Below are positions 21,704 to 31,851 of a stretch of DNA of 64,000 nt, piece by piece. The translations under genes were made by a program, and so were the position numbers. The notes beneath the pieces were generated by a model. It saw only the letters and a program-made list of their open reading frames with translations, did not search any database and was not told where the DNA came from. Position 1 is the first letter of the stretch. Every line of letters begins with the position of its first letter. Origin of the DNA: Alloascoidea africana (taxonomy: Eukaryota; Ascomycota; Alloascoideomycetes; Alloascoideales; Alloascoideaceae); assembly GCA_030581615.1 (NCBI GenBank), contig JAKTTT010000026.1:186001-250000 (forward strand), given 5' to 3'.

Positions 21704-24700
21704 ATGACAAGCCTGGGCTCCCTGAACACAGATGCCACAAGCATGGGAATCTCTTCTACCAGCTCGTCGGCCTCGCCAACGAGCACGGACAAGGTGTCGA
21801 ATCTGTTCAATATCGACTTTCTAGCAAATGAGCGGGCAGGCGCCGCTCAATCACTCAACGGAATGACGATTCAAACGTTTCTGTCGTCCTTACTGGTTTC
21901 TCTTGTAGTCTTTATCGTTCAAATGTGTGCCTTTAACCTGCTGCGGAAACGAGTTGTGCGAATATATGAGCCGAAAAGCTTCCTCGTGCCCAAGAAAGAA
22001 AGAGTACCAGCGCCTTCAACTGGGTTGCTCGACTGGCTGAAACCAATCATCTCAGTCTCTCTACATGAGTTCAAAGACTTGGCTGGACTTGACGCCTATT
22101 TCTTTCTCAGATATCTGGCCGTTTTATTGGTTTTCTTCATCGCCCTAGGGATCGTCATCTTGCCTACGCTCATTCCAATAAATGCAACTGCTGGTTACAT
22201 GCCCAAAGACTACGAAATCGCTTTGAAGAACAATACAGTTGCTGAAGTAAAAGGATTTGATATCTTATCGTGGTCGCATGTATCAATTTTCGAGACAGAC
22301 CGGTACATTGCACATTTAATACTCACAATCTTTGTAACCGTTTTTTTCAACTATGTGATTTGGCACGAATTGAGAGCTTACATTTCTATCCGACAGGAGA
22401 CGTTGATGTCTGCAAGACATCGGTTCAGGGTATCTGCGACAACTATATTCGTGAAAGGCATCCCTCGTAGTTTGTGTGAGGAAAAGAAAATTCGAGAAAC
22501 TTTTGGCGTATTTCCCGGCGGAGTTAAAAATGTTTGGTTTAACAAAGACTATAATGAATTAGCTGATTTGGTTGATCGACGCTTGGAACATGTTCAAGCT
22601 TTGGAGCTAGCAGAAATGAATTTGATAAAAAGTGCCTTGAAAGCCTACAAGAAAAAGATGAGAAGCAGAAGTCAGTCTGTTCTATCATTGGATAGATCAT
22701 CTTCCCTCGCTTCGTTCTCACCAGAGTTGGATCAGCTGGTCAAGACCAAAAGACCCACATATAGGCTTCCACTGTTTACAGTTTTTGGATTCAGTTTTTG
22801 GATCCCTTTTCTCGGCCGCAAAGTAGATGAAATTGACTGGAACGCTGAGCAGATATCAGAAGCAAGTAGAAAGATAGAAGCTCTGCAAAAGGATTCTTCA
22901 AAATTTGAGTACCACAATTCGTGTTTTGTCCAATTTCATTCGCAAATCTCAGCACATTTGGCTGCTCAATCCCTTACTTACCAGAGAGCGCAGCGCATGT
23001 CACGCAAGATTATCGAGGTGAATCCAAATGATATAGTGTGGATGAACATGAGAATGTTCTGGTGGGAGTCTGTTGCTCGCAGAGTTTTAGTCACGCTCGC
23101 CACAATTGCCCTAATTGTTTTGTGGGCCATACCTGTATCGTTTATCGGTTTGATTTCTCAACTCAACTATCTCACCTCTTTGGTTCCCTTTTTAAAGTGG
23201 CTGAATGATATTCCTTCTGTGGCTCAAGGTATTATATCTGGTTTACTACCCACTGCTGCGCTGGCTGGTCTCATGGCCTTGGTTCCCTTAATATTCCGAG
23301 CTCTTTCTACAGTGAAGGGGTTAGAAACAGGTGCAGAAATTGAATACGACACTCAAGGGTTTCTTTTCCCATTTTACTTTGTTCAAATGTTTCTGGTCGT
23401 TACGATATCTTCTGGTATAACGACAGTGATTCAAGATCTGATTGACAATCCAACTTCTATTCCTTCTCTTCTGGCGATGAATTTGCCTAAATCCGGGAAT
23501 TTTTTCTTTTCTTTTATCACAGTTAAAGGTCTGCTATTATCAGGAAATACATTATTGCAAATCGTGGGACTACTTAACTTGGTGTGGTTCCACCAGTTTG
23601 ACAGTACACCGCGCTCAAAGTTTAATAGGCTGTCTTCTCTATCCACTATGAATTGGGGATCAGAGTACCCTAGTTTCACGGTACTTGGGTGCATTGGAAT
23701 AATTTATTCAGTTATATCGCCACTGATACTTGTGTTTTGTATCTTTGCTTTTACGCTCTTTTTTTACTCTTACAAGTACAACGTGCGATACTGCAGTTTG
23801 ACAAACTCTGAGACGTATGGAAGATTATACCCAAGAGGTTTATTCCAGTTGTATACTGGCATCTATTGTTTGCAGATTTGTCTGATTGGGTTGTTTTTGC
23901 TCGCTAGAGATGAAAATGATAATGTACTGTGCTACCCACACGCTATTGTCATGGTGGTGGTCTTGATTGTGACCGCGTTTTTTAACTGGCAGTTTCGATC
24001 CAGATACAAGCAGCTGCTCACTTATTTACCTGTGAATAGGGAGCGCGATGCTGGAATTGGAGAAACTTTTTATCGAGAGCAAATGGCTAGAGAAGAACGA
24101 CAAGCAGACCTTGTTTCACCTTCTTCTACGTGCAAAAAAGATTATGGCGAGGAGGAACAAGAAATTGAAACGGAGGCAGTCGAAATGCAGCAGTTGGACG
24201 ATTCGCAAACGGTCACTTCTTCAAGTGGTGTGCCTTCTCCTAGTTTAGCACATAAGGAAGTAAAGATGCAACTTGTTCGGAGAGCCCAGCCTTTGCCCCG
24301 TGCAAATGTACCGAATGGCAGCTTAAGAAGCCCTGGGTTCGGTACAATCTCATTAAAGTCTATCAAAATGCTGACTCGTTTCGTCTATACAGGAGATGAA
24401 GATGACGATGAGAAGAGCATGAGTCCAGAGGCGTTAAAGTACAGCACATTGTACCAGGGTTTCCAAACTGATTATGAAGACATTCCGTCACATCTTCGCG
24501 ATCAATTTGTGAATCGATTGTTCCAGCACTATGCCATACGAGCCAGTGAGCCTATTGTGTGGATTCCAGAAGATGAGTTGGGAATTGCAAAGAGAGAAAT
24601 AGAGAGAATTAAAAACACCTTTAACGACCAAGTTAAAGTATCGTGCAATGCTTGCGTTGTTGATTCTATTGGACATGTGGACTTTTACAAGGCTCCTCCG

Positions 24701-24733
24701 GATTTTGACCCTTCATTGAGAATCAGGATGTAG
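21704..24733 (+). CDS. Phm7/Rsn1-type membrane protein (CSC/OSCA/TMEM63 channel family)
   Basis: A 1009-residue multi-spanning membrane protein. The layout is that of the CSC1-like family: an N-terminal membrane segment (about 55-80) followed by VVRIYEPKSF, two more membrane helices (about 130-215) with LLPVNAT-like LIPINAT, a long cytosolic domain (about 240-440), then a block of about eight helices (about 450-770) including PVSFIGLISQLNYL, GLLPTAAL, a P-x-S-N-F-F-like segment near KSGNFFFSF and the DSTPRSKFNR motif, and a cytosolic C-tail ending in PPDFDPS. The C-tail motif and N-terminal YEPK place it nearer Phm7 and Rsn1 than Csc1. Family members are osmotically or stress-gated cation channels or sodium-stress proteins; the activity here is inferred. 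Confidence 0.85.
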   Translation: MTSLGSLNTDATSMGISSTSSSASPTSTDKVSNLFNIDFLANERAGAAQSLNGMTIQTFLSSLLVSLVVFIVQMCAFNLLRKRVVRIYEPKSFLVPKKERVPAPSTGLLDWLKPIISVSLHEFKDLAGLDAYFFLRYLAVLLVFFIALGIVILPTLIPINATAGYMPKDYEIALKNNTVAEVKGFDILSWSHVSIFETDRYIAHLILTIFVTVFFNYVIWHELRAYISIRQETLMSARHRFRVSATTIFVKGIPRSLCEEKKIRETFGVFPGGVKNVWFNKDYNELADLVDRRLEHVQALELAEMNLIKSALKAYKKKMRSRSQSVLSLDRSSSLASFSPELDQLVKTKRPTYRLPLFTVFGFSFWIPFLGRKVDEIDWNAEQISEASRKIEALQKDSSKFEYHNSCFVQFHSQISAHLAAQSLTYQRAQRMSRKIIEVNPNDIVWMNMRMFWWESVARRVLVTLATIALIVLWAIPVSFIGLISQLNYLTSLVPFLKWLNDIPSVAQGIISGLLPTAALAGLMALVPLIFRALSTVKGLETGAEIEYDTQGFLFPFYFVQMFLVVTISSGITTVIQDLIDNPTSIPSLLAMNLPKSGNFFFSFITVKGLLLSGNTLLQIVGLLNLVWFHQFDSTPRSKFNRLSSLSTMNWGSEYPSFTVLGCIGIIYSVISPLILVFCIFAFTLFFYSYKYNVRYCSLTNSETYGRLYPRGLFQLYTGIYCLQICLIGLFLLARDENDNVLCYPHAIVMVVVLIVTAFFNWQFRSRYKQLLTYLPVNRERDAGIGETFYREQMAREERQADLVSPSSTCKKDYGEEEQEIETEAVEMQQLDDSQTVTSSSGVPSPSLAHKEVKMQLVRRAQPLPRANVPNGSLRSPGFGTISLKSIKMLTRFVYTGDEDDDEKSMSPEALKYSTLYQGFQTDYEDIPSHLRDQFVNRLFQHYAIRASEPIVWIPEDELGIAKREIERIKNTFNDQVKVSCNACVVDSIGHVDFYKAPPDFDPSLRIRM

Positions 24734-25018
24734 ATGATATTCCAGTGGATTGGTTTTGCTTTGATTTGTAGTAGATTTTTATTTTTAATGATTGCATGGC
24801 AGGTTTATACAATTGCCCTTTTTTGCATTCCCTTGGGATGTTTTTAAATATAAATCAAACTTATTTGCCTTCCTCATACATGTTTGTCATTAGTATACAT
24901 TTATATTCTTTCAGCTAAGGTCAAACAGCAGTTCACCGTGGCCTTCTATTTTGACTTCAATTTGCTTTTCAGACCTCCACTAAACAAGTTGGTTAGAATC
25001 AGTACTTTTAACAAGTTG

Positions 25019-28000
25019 TCACATTCTTACGTTTATAACAGCTTTTTCCTTTTCAAAGCCGTAATGAAAAGTGTCTCGAACAGGCAAACATCTGGCTCCA
25101 TGTGCGTGTACATAAAGCTCTTCAAAATCATAATCTGATCGCGTGGGAGTTTTTCCAATTTTTGGTGATCCATTTGTGGATTTGGTAACAATTTTACTCC
25201 CTACTGTCGTTTTAGCTACAAATGCAACTTGTAGCTTCGATAACAATCCCCCAGAGATCTTCCAAACAAGAACTTGCCCTCTATCAAAGTTGATTGCTGC
25301 TATGTGCTTCCCACTACGCGAAAAATATGGAGAGAGGGCCCATAATCGATCATCTCCAGATCGTTCCAGTAATGCAAGTTGTGTTGCTGTTTTCAAATCA
25401 TACACTATGCCACATAGCTCTCGACCTTTTTCTCCGGGTAGCTGTCCCGGTAAAGAGTTTATGGACTTTTTCTGGAAGCATCCTTTGTCTGATCCATCTA
25501 CTGGTAAACTTATTGTGACAACCAGCCGTTTTTGAGCTTCGTGATAGGCTATATGGCCTGGAAACCGAGCAGCTACGCCGCTTAGAAACTCCAAAACATC
25601 GCTATTGATGCCACCTTTGTTCTCAACGATTCCAGATCCACTCCTTTCACACAGACGCAAAGCAGAGTTGACAAGCAAGGGAAGATGGTAGCATTTGACT
25701 ACCCCGGCTTCTTCGTTACTCTCAGACAATAGCCTGGTGATGATATCAAGCGCACTTCTCTTTCCTTCTACTGGCAAATCAGTCATAGAAAGTCTTGATA
25801 AAAGCACCTCCATCAACACATCCGCATTTTTGTCCCCTATATCGTACAAACAGTTGAAACATCGTTCTCTCAGACCTACCGCATTGGTGGTATTCATAAA
25901 GTTGGCTACCGAAAGTTCAGCCAGGTCAACAACTGCGCTGACGAGGATAGCTGGGGAGATCCATTTGGCCCATTTGTTCCAGCCATAGGAGACTAGGTCT
26001 AGAGCAGCAATGTTTAACTCTGGAATCCGGATCTTTAAACAGACTTGCAGTGAAGTACATAAATGTTCAATAAACGGCTGAGAAACTTGATCTTCACTAA
26101 AGCTTGTTGCAATTAGCGCCAGAACTGTGAGCGCCAGTGTATAGATACCCGTTTCGCTAGCATGATATAGCTTTTTAGAAAACCTTTTGGTGGGCAGAAA
26201 CGGCTTCCAAATAGCCAGAGCGGTCTTTAGTCTGTTAACATCGCGTCTGACAATCTCCCTTATACACCTCTTGATTGCAAATTGGAAAGAAAGTGAGGTG
26301 GAAATGAATAGCTTTGCTAAACCTTCAAAGTCGCAATCCAATGCAAACAGAGATATAGATTCTCCAAAAATATCGTCCAAAACTGCTTTGTTTTGAGAGA
26401 TGGAATCTAGAGTAGATAAACCTTCCGATAAAGCATCATCTAAAGTGATCACAATAGCGGCAACACCAACTGCGCAGTATAGTGAAGCTTCTCGCTTAGC
26501 TTTTCCAGCACTGGGCCCTATAGCTATGGAAAAAAATGCATCGTCTTGTGTTAAAAACCCCAAGTCAATTGATGAAATTCCTGTGGGTATATCCATCATG
26601 CTACGCAACTTTTCTTCTAGAGGTGATTGGACGCATCTTACAACACAAACAAGTGCGCTCAGTGGGAATTTCAAGTCTTTTCGAGATTCATTATGTTTAA
26701 GCCATTGTATATTGATATTCTCCAGGTGTAGTAGAAGCAAATCCGACGACCACAGGCCGTTGGGAAGCACAGATATCACATCGCCTGATGATTCAATGCA
26801 GTCCAAGCATCGATGTTGATGATCCTTGAGAGTTTCTGGTTCTTGATTGTAAAAGCCAGTAGCTATATCGCAGATATTCACAAACCCATCTTCGTATTGC
26901 AATTCAAGATACGAGTTGTCGATTGATTCTGAAATGTTAATGAGGCGTGAATTATGGGCCGGTATAAGCAGCAAGTTCTCGCCATGTTCAAGGTCTATAA
27001 CTGCACAAGTTGTATCTTCTGAAATAATCAAAACGCTCGATGACCGTAACTGGGACAGAATACTCGATTTTCTGATTGAAACTATGCTTGATACAAGAAG
27101 CTGAATTTGGTAAATCAATGCATAGGACTCGGAGTCATACACCAATAAACATCCATTCGTTGTGCCGCATAAAAGAAGTTGATTTTCACCAGACAGTGTG
27201 TAAATCTCTAGCAACGAAATAGTAATCAATTCTGGTAACTGGATTTTAGTAAACGTATTCCATGAGCTATAGGATGAGATAAGATACTCCCATGAGCGCA
27301 TAACGTAAATCGTAGATCCTTTGGCAATAGCGACTTTGTTTTCATCGTCAAAAACCACAATTTTTTGTTTTACATTTGAATAGAGTAACGGGAGATGGTA
27401 AATATGATCATCCCATGCTAAGGGCCGCCTGTCAACACTCGCTGTTCGCAGTTTATATCCAAAGCCTTGCATTTCCTTGAAAACTGCTAACAGTTGTAAA
27501 GCTAATGGGTCGAATGTCACAGTGGCCAGCTCCTCATTAATAAACTTTGCACTCAAAAGTTGCAGATTCCCTTCACGTATCCAAGTGATCACATCGTCTT
27601 CGCACAATATTCCAAACTCTGTATCCTCCTGAGAAGCGGTTTCAGGGTCCTTTCGCATATGAGGGGAATGAAAAAAATTGATTGTTTTGACAAAGCTGGC
27701 CATGCCTGCGGAAAATGAAGATACCAGTTGTCCTTCTTCCATGGTATAGATGGTCCATCCTCGTTCTTGTATAACTGTCCAGGTATCGGATCCTAACTGT
27801 GTAACTGCCTGAACTAGACCAAAATCATTGTTTTCAAGATGCCCGCTGTTTATAAAAGTTGCTGTATGCTTTTGAGAAGGTTGTGATTTGGATAGTTGCA
27901 ATTGTAGATTGAAAACTTCTCCAGTCTTCCCTATCATTAACAATTTGTCGGAATATAGCCCAGTAGGGTAGAGCCAATCGTTTGTATTATCCCAATAATG

Positions 28001-28564
28001 CTCATCTAGGACTACAAACTTGTTGGTTTCCACAATCACGACACCACGACACTTGCCATTGACTACCAGTTGGCTGCTGTTTTGGAGGGAAAATATGGTC
28101 TCAGGTCGAAACGAAACCCTTAGTCGATTCACCAATTTACCGCTGGATATGCTATACTTTAATATTAAGCCAGAAGACTGTGCGACAATTAAAAACTCCT
28201 CAGAGATTTGGTACTGCTTTAGAATTACAACACGCATGTCTATGATGGTTTTGTCATCATGAAATACAGATTTTGGTCTCAGGGGATCCACTCCAGCACA
28301 TTCAGAAGAACAACCCTCGACTTGGCCCGTGGAGATTACAACTGAGAGGATCAGCTCTCTACTCTGGTTTATAGTGTCCTTGTGATCTGTCCATTCGAAT
28401 ACCGCCACGCTACCATCAGAAAACCCACATATGATTCCGCGAGAATAGGAAATTGTGCTGACAATATATACCGAAGGAGGCAGGTTTGGCAAGGAATGGC
28501 TGACAACCAACGAGAAAGGAGATGCTATATTAAACAAGTGATGCCCATGTTTCCGCCCTGGCAT
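25019..28564 (-). CDS. Large WD40 protein, WDR7/rabconnectin-3-beta-like
   Basis: A 1181-residue protein with WD40-type repeats at the N-terminus (segments such as GIICGFSDGSVAVFEW and LLLCGTTNGCLLVYDSE), a long helical middle part, and a final beta-rich repeat block (HIAAINFDRGQVLVWKIS). This order, propeller, helical array and returning propeller, is that of WDR7, which partners DMX/Rav1 in regulating V-ATPase assembly in many eukaryotes. Saccharomyces has Rav1 but no clear WDR7. The frame continues upstream to a GTG at 28669; the first ATG, MPGRKHGHHLF, is at 28564 and leads directly into the first repeat. The WD40 nature is clear; the WDR7 assignment is moderate. Confidence 0.6.
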   Translation of the reverse strand: MPGRKHGHHLFNIASPFSLVVSHSLPNLPPSVYIVSTISYSRGIICGFSDGSVAVFEWTDHKDTINQSRELILSVVISTGQVEGCSSECAGVDPLRPKSVFHDDKTIIDMRVVILKQYQISEEFLIVAQSSGLILKYSISSGKLVNRLRVSFRPETIFSLQNSSQLVVNGKCRGVVIVETNKFVVLDEHYWDNTNDWLYPTGLYSDKLLMIGKTGEVFNLQLQLSKSQPSQKHTATFINSGHLENNDFGLVQAVTQLGSDTWTVIQERGWTIYTMEEGQLVSSFSAGMASFVKTINFFHSPHMRKDPETASQEDTEFGILCEDDVITWIREGNLQLLSAKFINEELATVTFDPLALQLLAVFKEMQGFGYKLRTASVDRRPLAWDDHIYHLPLLYSNVKQKIVVFDDENKVAIAKGSTIYVMRSWEYLISSYSSWNTFTKIQLPELITISLLEIYTLSGENQLLLCGTTNGCLLVYDSESYALIYQIQLLVSSIVSIRKSSILSQLRSSSVLIISEDTTCAVIDLEHGENLLLIPAHNSRLINISESIDNSYLELQYEDGFVNICDIATGFYNQEPETLKDHQHRCLDCIESSGDVISVLPNGLWSSDLLLLHLENINIQWLKHNESRKDLKFPLSALVCVVRCVQSPLEEKLRSMMDIPTGISSIDLGFLTQDDAFFSIAIGPSAGKAKREASLYCAVGVAAIVITLDDALSEGLSTLDSISQNKAVLDDIFGESISLFALDCDFEGLAKLFISTSLSFQFAIKRCIREIVRRDVNRLKTALAIWKPFLPTKRFSKKLYHASETGIYTLALTVLALIATSFSEDQVSQPFIEHLCTSLQVCLKIRIPELNIAALDLVSYGWNKWAKWISPAILVSAVVDLAELSVANFMNTTNAVGLRERCFNCLYDIGDKNADVLMEVLLSRLSMTDLPVEGKRSALDIITRLLSESNEEAGVVKCYHLPLLVNSALRLCERSGSGIVENKGGINSDVLEFLSGVAARFPGHIAYHEAQKRLVVTISLPVDGSDKGCFQKKSINSLPGQLPGEKGRELCGIVYDLKTATQLALLERSGDDRLWALSPYFSRSGKHIAAINFDRGQVLVWKISGGLLSKLQVAFVAKTTVGSKIVTKSTNGSPKIGKTPTRSDYDFEELYVHAHGARCLPVRDTFHYGFEKEKAVINVRM

Positions 28565-28986
28565 GTCTTTTAGGTGTGAAGTTGAGTAAGTTGAGAGGAA
28601 GGATGTGAGGAAGGAGAAGCATTTACACTCATCCCAAGAGTCACAAAGTCTATTGTGTAGATCCAGCACCAGCGGAGACTAAACATAATAGCAATAGAAG
28701 ATGGCCATAAGGTCTGGGGCTGGACAGGATTTGAGAGTGTTGAATGAAGAGATACTGAGACGCGTTCACACAAGCTCTCTCCTTTTGTTCTGGAAACATT
28801 AAAAGTTGGAACTGAACAGTAATTATGCTATCTACACTACTGGGGTATGTCTAGTTACCACGAACTTGTATTTTCTTGAGTTCAATATTTACAATAACTT
28901 TGTATAAACATTGTGAGCAGTAGTACAAAACATCAAAGATCAAGATTGACACCCATCATCAACAATGATAAAATCGTCATCTCCAT
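28565..28986. other. Intergenic region
   Basis: About 420 nt between TIM13 and the WD40 gene, both minus strand. No gene or RNA seen. Confidence 0.5.
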
Positions 28987-29459
28987 TTACTGCAATTCTC
29001 CAGATGCGCTGGCTTGCTGGATTCGTGTGATGTAGGTTTTGGAGATTACATTCCAAGCTCTCATGTACTTATCTGAGCACTGAGCAATACAGGTCTAAAA
29101 AAAATATCAGTAAATCGCTCCAAAATAGGAAGCAAAAGTTTTCGGCGATAAAAGCATACCTGATCTGTTGAGGACAGACTGCTCCCAGGGTTGATGATAC
29201 ATTTCTCGAAACAGTTATGAGTAAGTTTCTATACAAATTGTCAGTATCAAAACTTTCAACAGGCAATAAAAAACACAATATCTGCCCTTTAACGTACATT
29301 CACCAGCTCTGTGGCGTTAGCTATGGCCAACTCTTGGGAAATCTTTTCTTGAATCTGTTTTTTCAGCTGAGCTGACTGAACCGAGTTTGGCGCTACTGCC
29401 CCTGGACTTGAGCCCATAGGTGAAGAGGAGCCTCCAAATATGCTGGTCAGAGATGACAT
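28987..29459 (-). CDS. TIM13: Tim13, small TIM chaperone of the mitochondrial intermembrane space, three exons
   Basis: Forms a hexamer with Tim8 that escorts hydrophobic precursors across the intermembrane space. Three minus-strand exons: 29459-29298, 29228-29160 and 29094-28987, with introns of 69 and 65 nt (donors GTACGT and GTATGC). They join in phase 0 into a 112-residue protein. The twin CX3C motifs are CFEKC (exon 2) and CIAQC (exon 3). Exon 1 ends [13 protein letters not shown], and exon 3 reads [18 protein letters not shown], both highly similar to yeast Tim13. Every exon is short enough to be missed by simple open-frame searches, which find only opposite-strand or readthrough frames here. 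Confidence 0.95.
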
Positions 29460-29656
29460 GCTGGCTTAGAACGTATTAATGAGAATGGAGCCGTGGGAAA
29501 CAAATCCAAGTGTTCTGGTAAGTGAGAACGATGAATTATTTGTGCAGTCTCTGGTTGGAAAACTGGAAAAGCTAGTCATTGCTGACTAATCGAAAATGGT
29601 GTTTGTATCCCACTCATAAAAATCAAGAGATCTATTACAAGTTACATATGCTAAGA

Positions 29657-31003
29657 CTAGGCTAACAGCAAGTAGCAGATTATGATGGCAAAGGAGCTCC
29701 ACTGAGAATTGAGATCTATAAATTGTGGATTTGCACCTCCCGTAGTGGCGCTTAAAGAAGGCGATGAAGACTCTGAACTTGTCGCTACGCTGGGTGTTGC
29801 CTCGTCTGAACTTGACTCAGTGGTAACTGAGCCAGAAGTTGTGATTTGTTCTGATCTCGATGTGGTAGTTGAATTGAAGTAAGACGGGTCGGAAAACGAA
29901 GCTGGCTGGGATTTCGCGGTGGTGGACAAGAAGGAACTTGAAATCGTACTATTTGAAACAGCTGTGGAACTTGCTTCTGAAACTGACAAAGAGCTATACG
30001 AGGACTTTGAAAAAGAAGCGACACTAGATTTTGAAGCTGAACTTGAAACTTTACTGGAAGCTGACAAAGAGCTTTGTGAGGATGCTTTTGAAGACTCGGA
30101 AAGAGAGGTAACGCTGAATGATTTTGAAGCAGCACTGGAGACTTTGCTCGAAACTGACTCATTATCCGAGTCCGAACCATCAACACGGCCGTATACCTCT
30201 CCATCCACAGCTTCAATAGATTCCCATTTTCCAGATGTGTCAGTGTACCTGTATGCAGAACCTGAAGAATAATCCTCAACAGCGATGGACTCGATACACA
30301 TGGTGAATGGAACCTCGTCAAAGTCTGTCTCACCGCCAGCCCAGTCTATCGTTCCATTGTAGTTGTCCGGATCTCCTCCTGCCCAGATACCAACCCTGAC
30401 ATTTTGAGGAGTTTGTGGGTACCCTTGTGAAGTTGTGTTATCAAGAGTTCTGACAACAACTCCGTCTATAGACCAGACGAGTTTATCCATCCTCCAATCT
30501 ATAGTATACGTGTGATACTCTGCTTGAGAATCGCTCACGCCGTGATATGCACCTCTGTCTGAAGTAGTGGTGTTTCCCTTTGAAAAGTAATTGCTTTGAA
30601 CCTGAGATGCATCTCCTCCAAGCCATTCCAAGTCAATCTCATCAAGATCATCACTCTGAAGCATTACCAAAGAAACAATACCCGTTCCGGGTGCTGCCTT
30701 CACAACCGCTTCTACTTTTCCGTACATGATGTAGAAAGAGCTTTGGACATATGGATTATCGTGGCGTTCTAAAATGGACATGCATAGGCCAGTGCTGTTA
30801 TAAGTGTAGGCACCGTTGTCTGTCTGAGCCGAAAAATAAGGCGATTCTCCATCTGTGAAATCAACACTGACTGAGGTCGCTAGAGCTGGATTTGGTGAGC
30901 ACCCAGCGGTTTCTGCAGGATTGCAAACACTGGCAGAGCTTGAAGCCACAACGGACATGACAAGCCCTGAGGCAAGTAAAACAATACTGGCGATTCCCTT
31001 CAT
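29657..31003 (-). CDS. CRH1: Crh1/Utr2-type chitin-glucan transglycosylase (GH16), GPI-anchored
   Basis: Cell-wall enzyme that links chitin to beta-1,6- and beta-1,3-glucan. The 448-residue product starts with a signal peptide (MKGIASIVLLASGLVMSVVA), then CNPAETAGCSPNPALATS as in Crh1, and a GH16 domain with the catalytic motif DEIDLEWLGG (E122, D124, E126). It continues with NYFSKGNTTTSDRG and GIWAGGDPDNYNGTIDWAGG, all near-identical to Crh1. The C-terminal 170 residues are a Ser/Thr-rich stalk ending in a hydrophobic GPI-attachment tail. Another in-frame ATG exists at 31108, but a TATATA element at 31113-31118 lies only a few bases before it, so 31003 is preferred. Confidence 0.95.
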   Translation of the reverse strand: MKGIASIVLLASGLVMSVVASSSASVCNPAETAGCSPNPALATSVSVDFTDGESPYFSAQTDNGAYTYNSTGLCMSILERHDNPYVQSSFYIMYGKVEAVVKAAPGTGIVSLVMLQSDDLDEIDLEWLGGDASQVQSNYFSKGNTTTSDRGAYHGVSDSQAEYHTYTIDWRMDKLVWSIDGVVVRTLDNTTSQGYPQTPQNVRVGIWAGGDPDNYNGTIDWAGGETDFDEVPFTMCIESIAVEDYSSGSAYRYTDTSGKWESIEAVDGEVYGRVDGSDSDNESVSSKVSSAASKSFSVTSLSESSKASSQSSLSASSKVSSSASKSSVASFSKSSYSSLSVSEASSTAVSNSTISSSFLSTTAKSQPASFSDPSYFNSTTTSRSEQITTSGSVTTESSSDEATPSVATSSESSSPSLSATTGGANPQFIDLNSQWSSFAIIICYLLLA

Positions 31004-31851
31004 GCTGGCAGTAATCAGACACGTCGAGAATAATAGAAATGAATATAGGAAACCGGCTCCTAATATAATTGACGTAGTTGGAGCCCAGTAAACAAAAGCC
31101 AGGATCATGAACCTATATATGTCGGCAAAGAGTCCATTGTCAAAGCCTGCAAAAATGTAAGGATCCCACTCTATACGTTTTGCGGCACATCAATTTCATT
31201 TACAGTCCAAAAATTATACGCCTCTCTCGTTTTTGGTCTTGAGGGTTGGCAACGTTTGATGATCTCATCGTCATGTTTCAACGCAGTGCTTCAAGGTGCA
31301 ATATTCTCGCCACTACCTTCTGGACGTTACGTAAATGATCACTTCCAGGCTAGACCTAAAGCTGGAAATGCAGCGATTATCAAGCAGATTTCAAACGGCT
31401 CCTATGCTGGATGGGTCATAAACCATACATCAAACTTGCGGTCTTCCCTGGCTAAGCCGGGATCGGTGCCGGCGATCACTCTTCGTGTGTATGAGATAGA
31501 TAAAATCGGATAGTGGGCATTTGCAGCCTCATCTTTTTGACCTGCCGGATGGTTATAAACCGCATACTCCAACTTTGGAAATGCGGAGTAAGGATATTCT
31601 TAACAAAGCAAGATCAGATCCACAAAGTATTTCCACCACCTTGTACGCCCAGATGCCAACTATACGATGCCTCGCCAATATTCAGCGGCCATAATTGTGT
31701 TCCAGGTGTGATGAGGATGAAGCATATGGAGACAACTAAATAAGGGCGGGTAACTTCACCAGACACCCGTACACTCAATTCAGGGAGACCAAAGAGCACT
31801 TTTCTCTGCAACGGTTCTCCTTTCATTTGGTTCTCAGGGTAGGTTTAGTCT
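31004..31851. other. CRH1/GAL83 divergent promoter region
   Basis: Spacer of about 850 nt serving both divergent genes. A TATATA element at 31113-31118 fits CRH1. No additional gene seen; an 85-codon frame at 31256-31513 has no recognisable features. Confidence 0.5.
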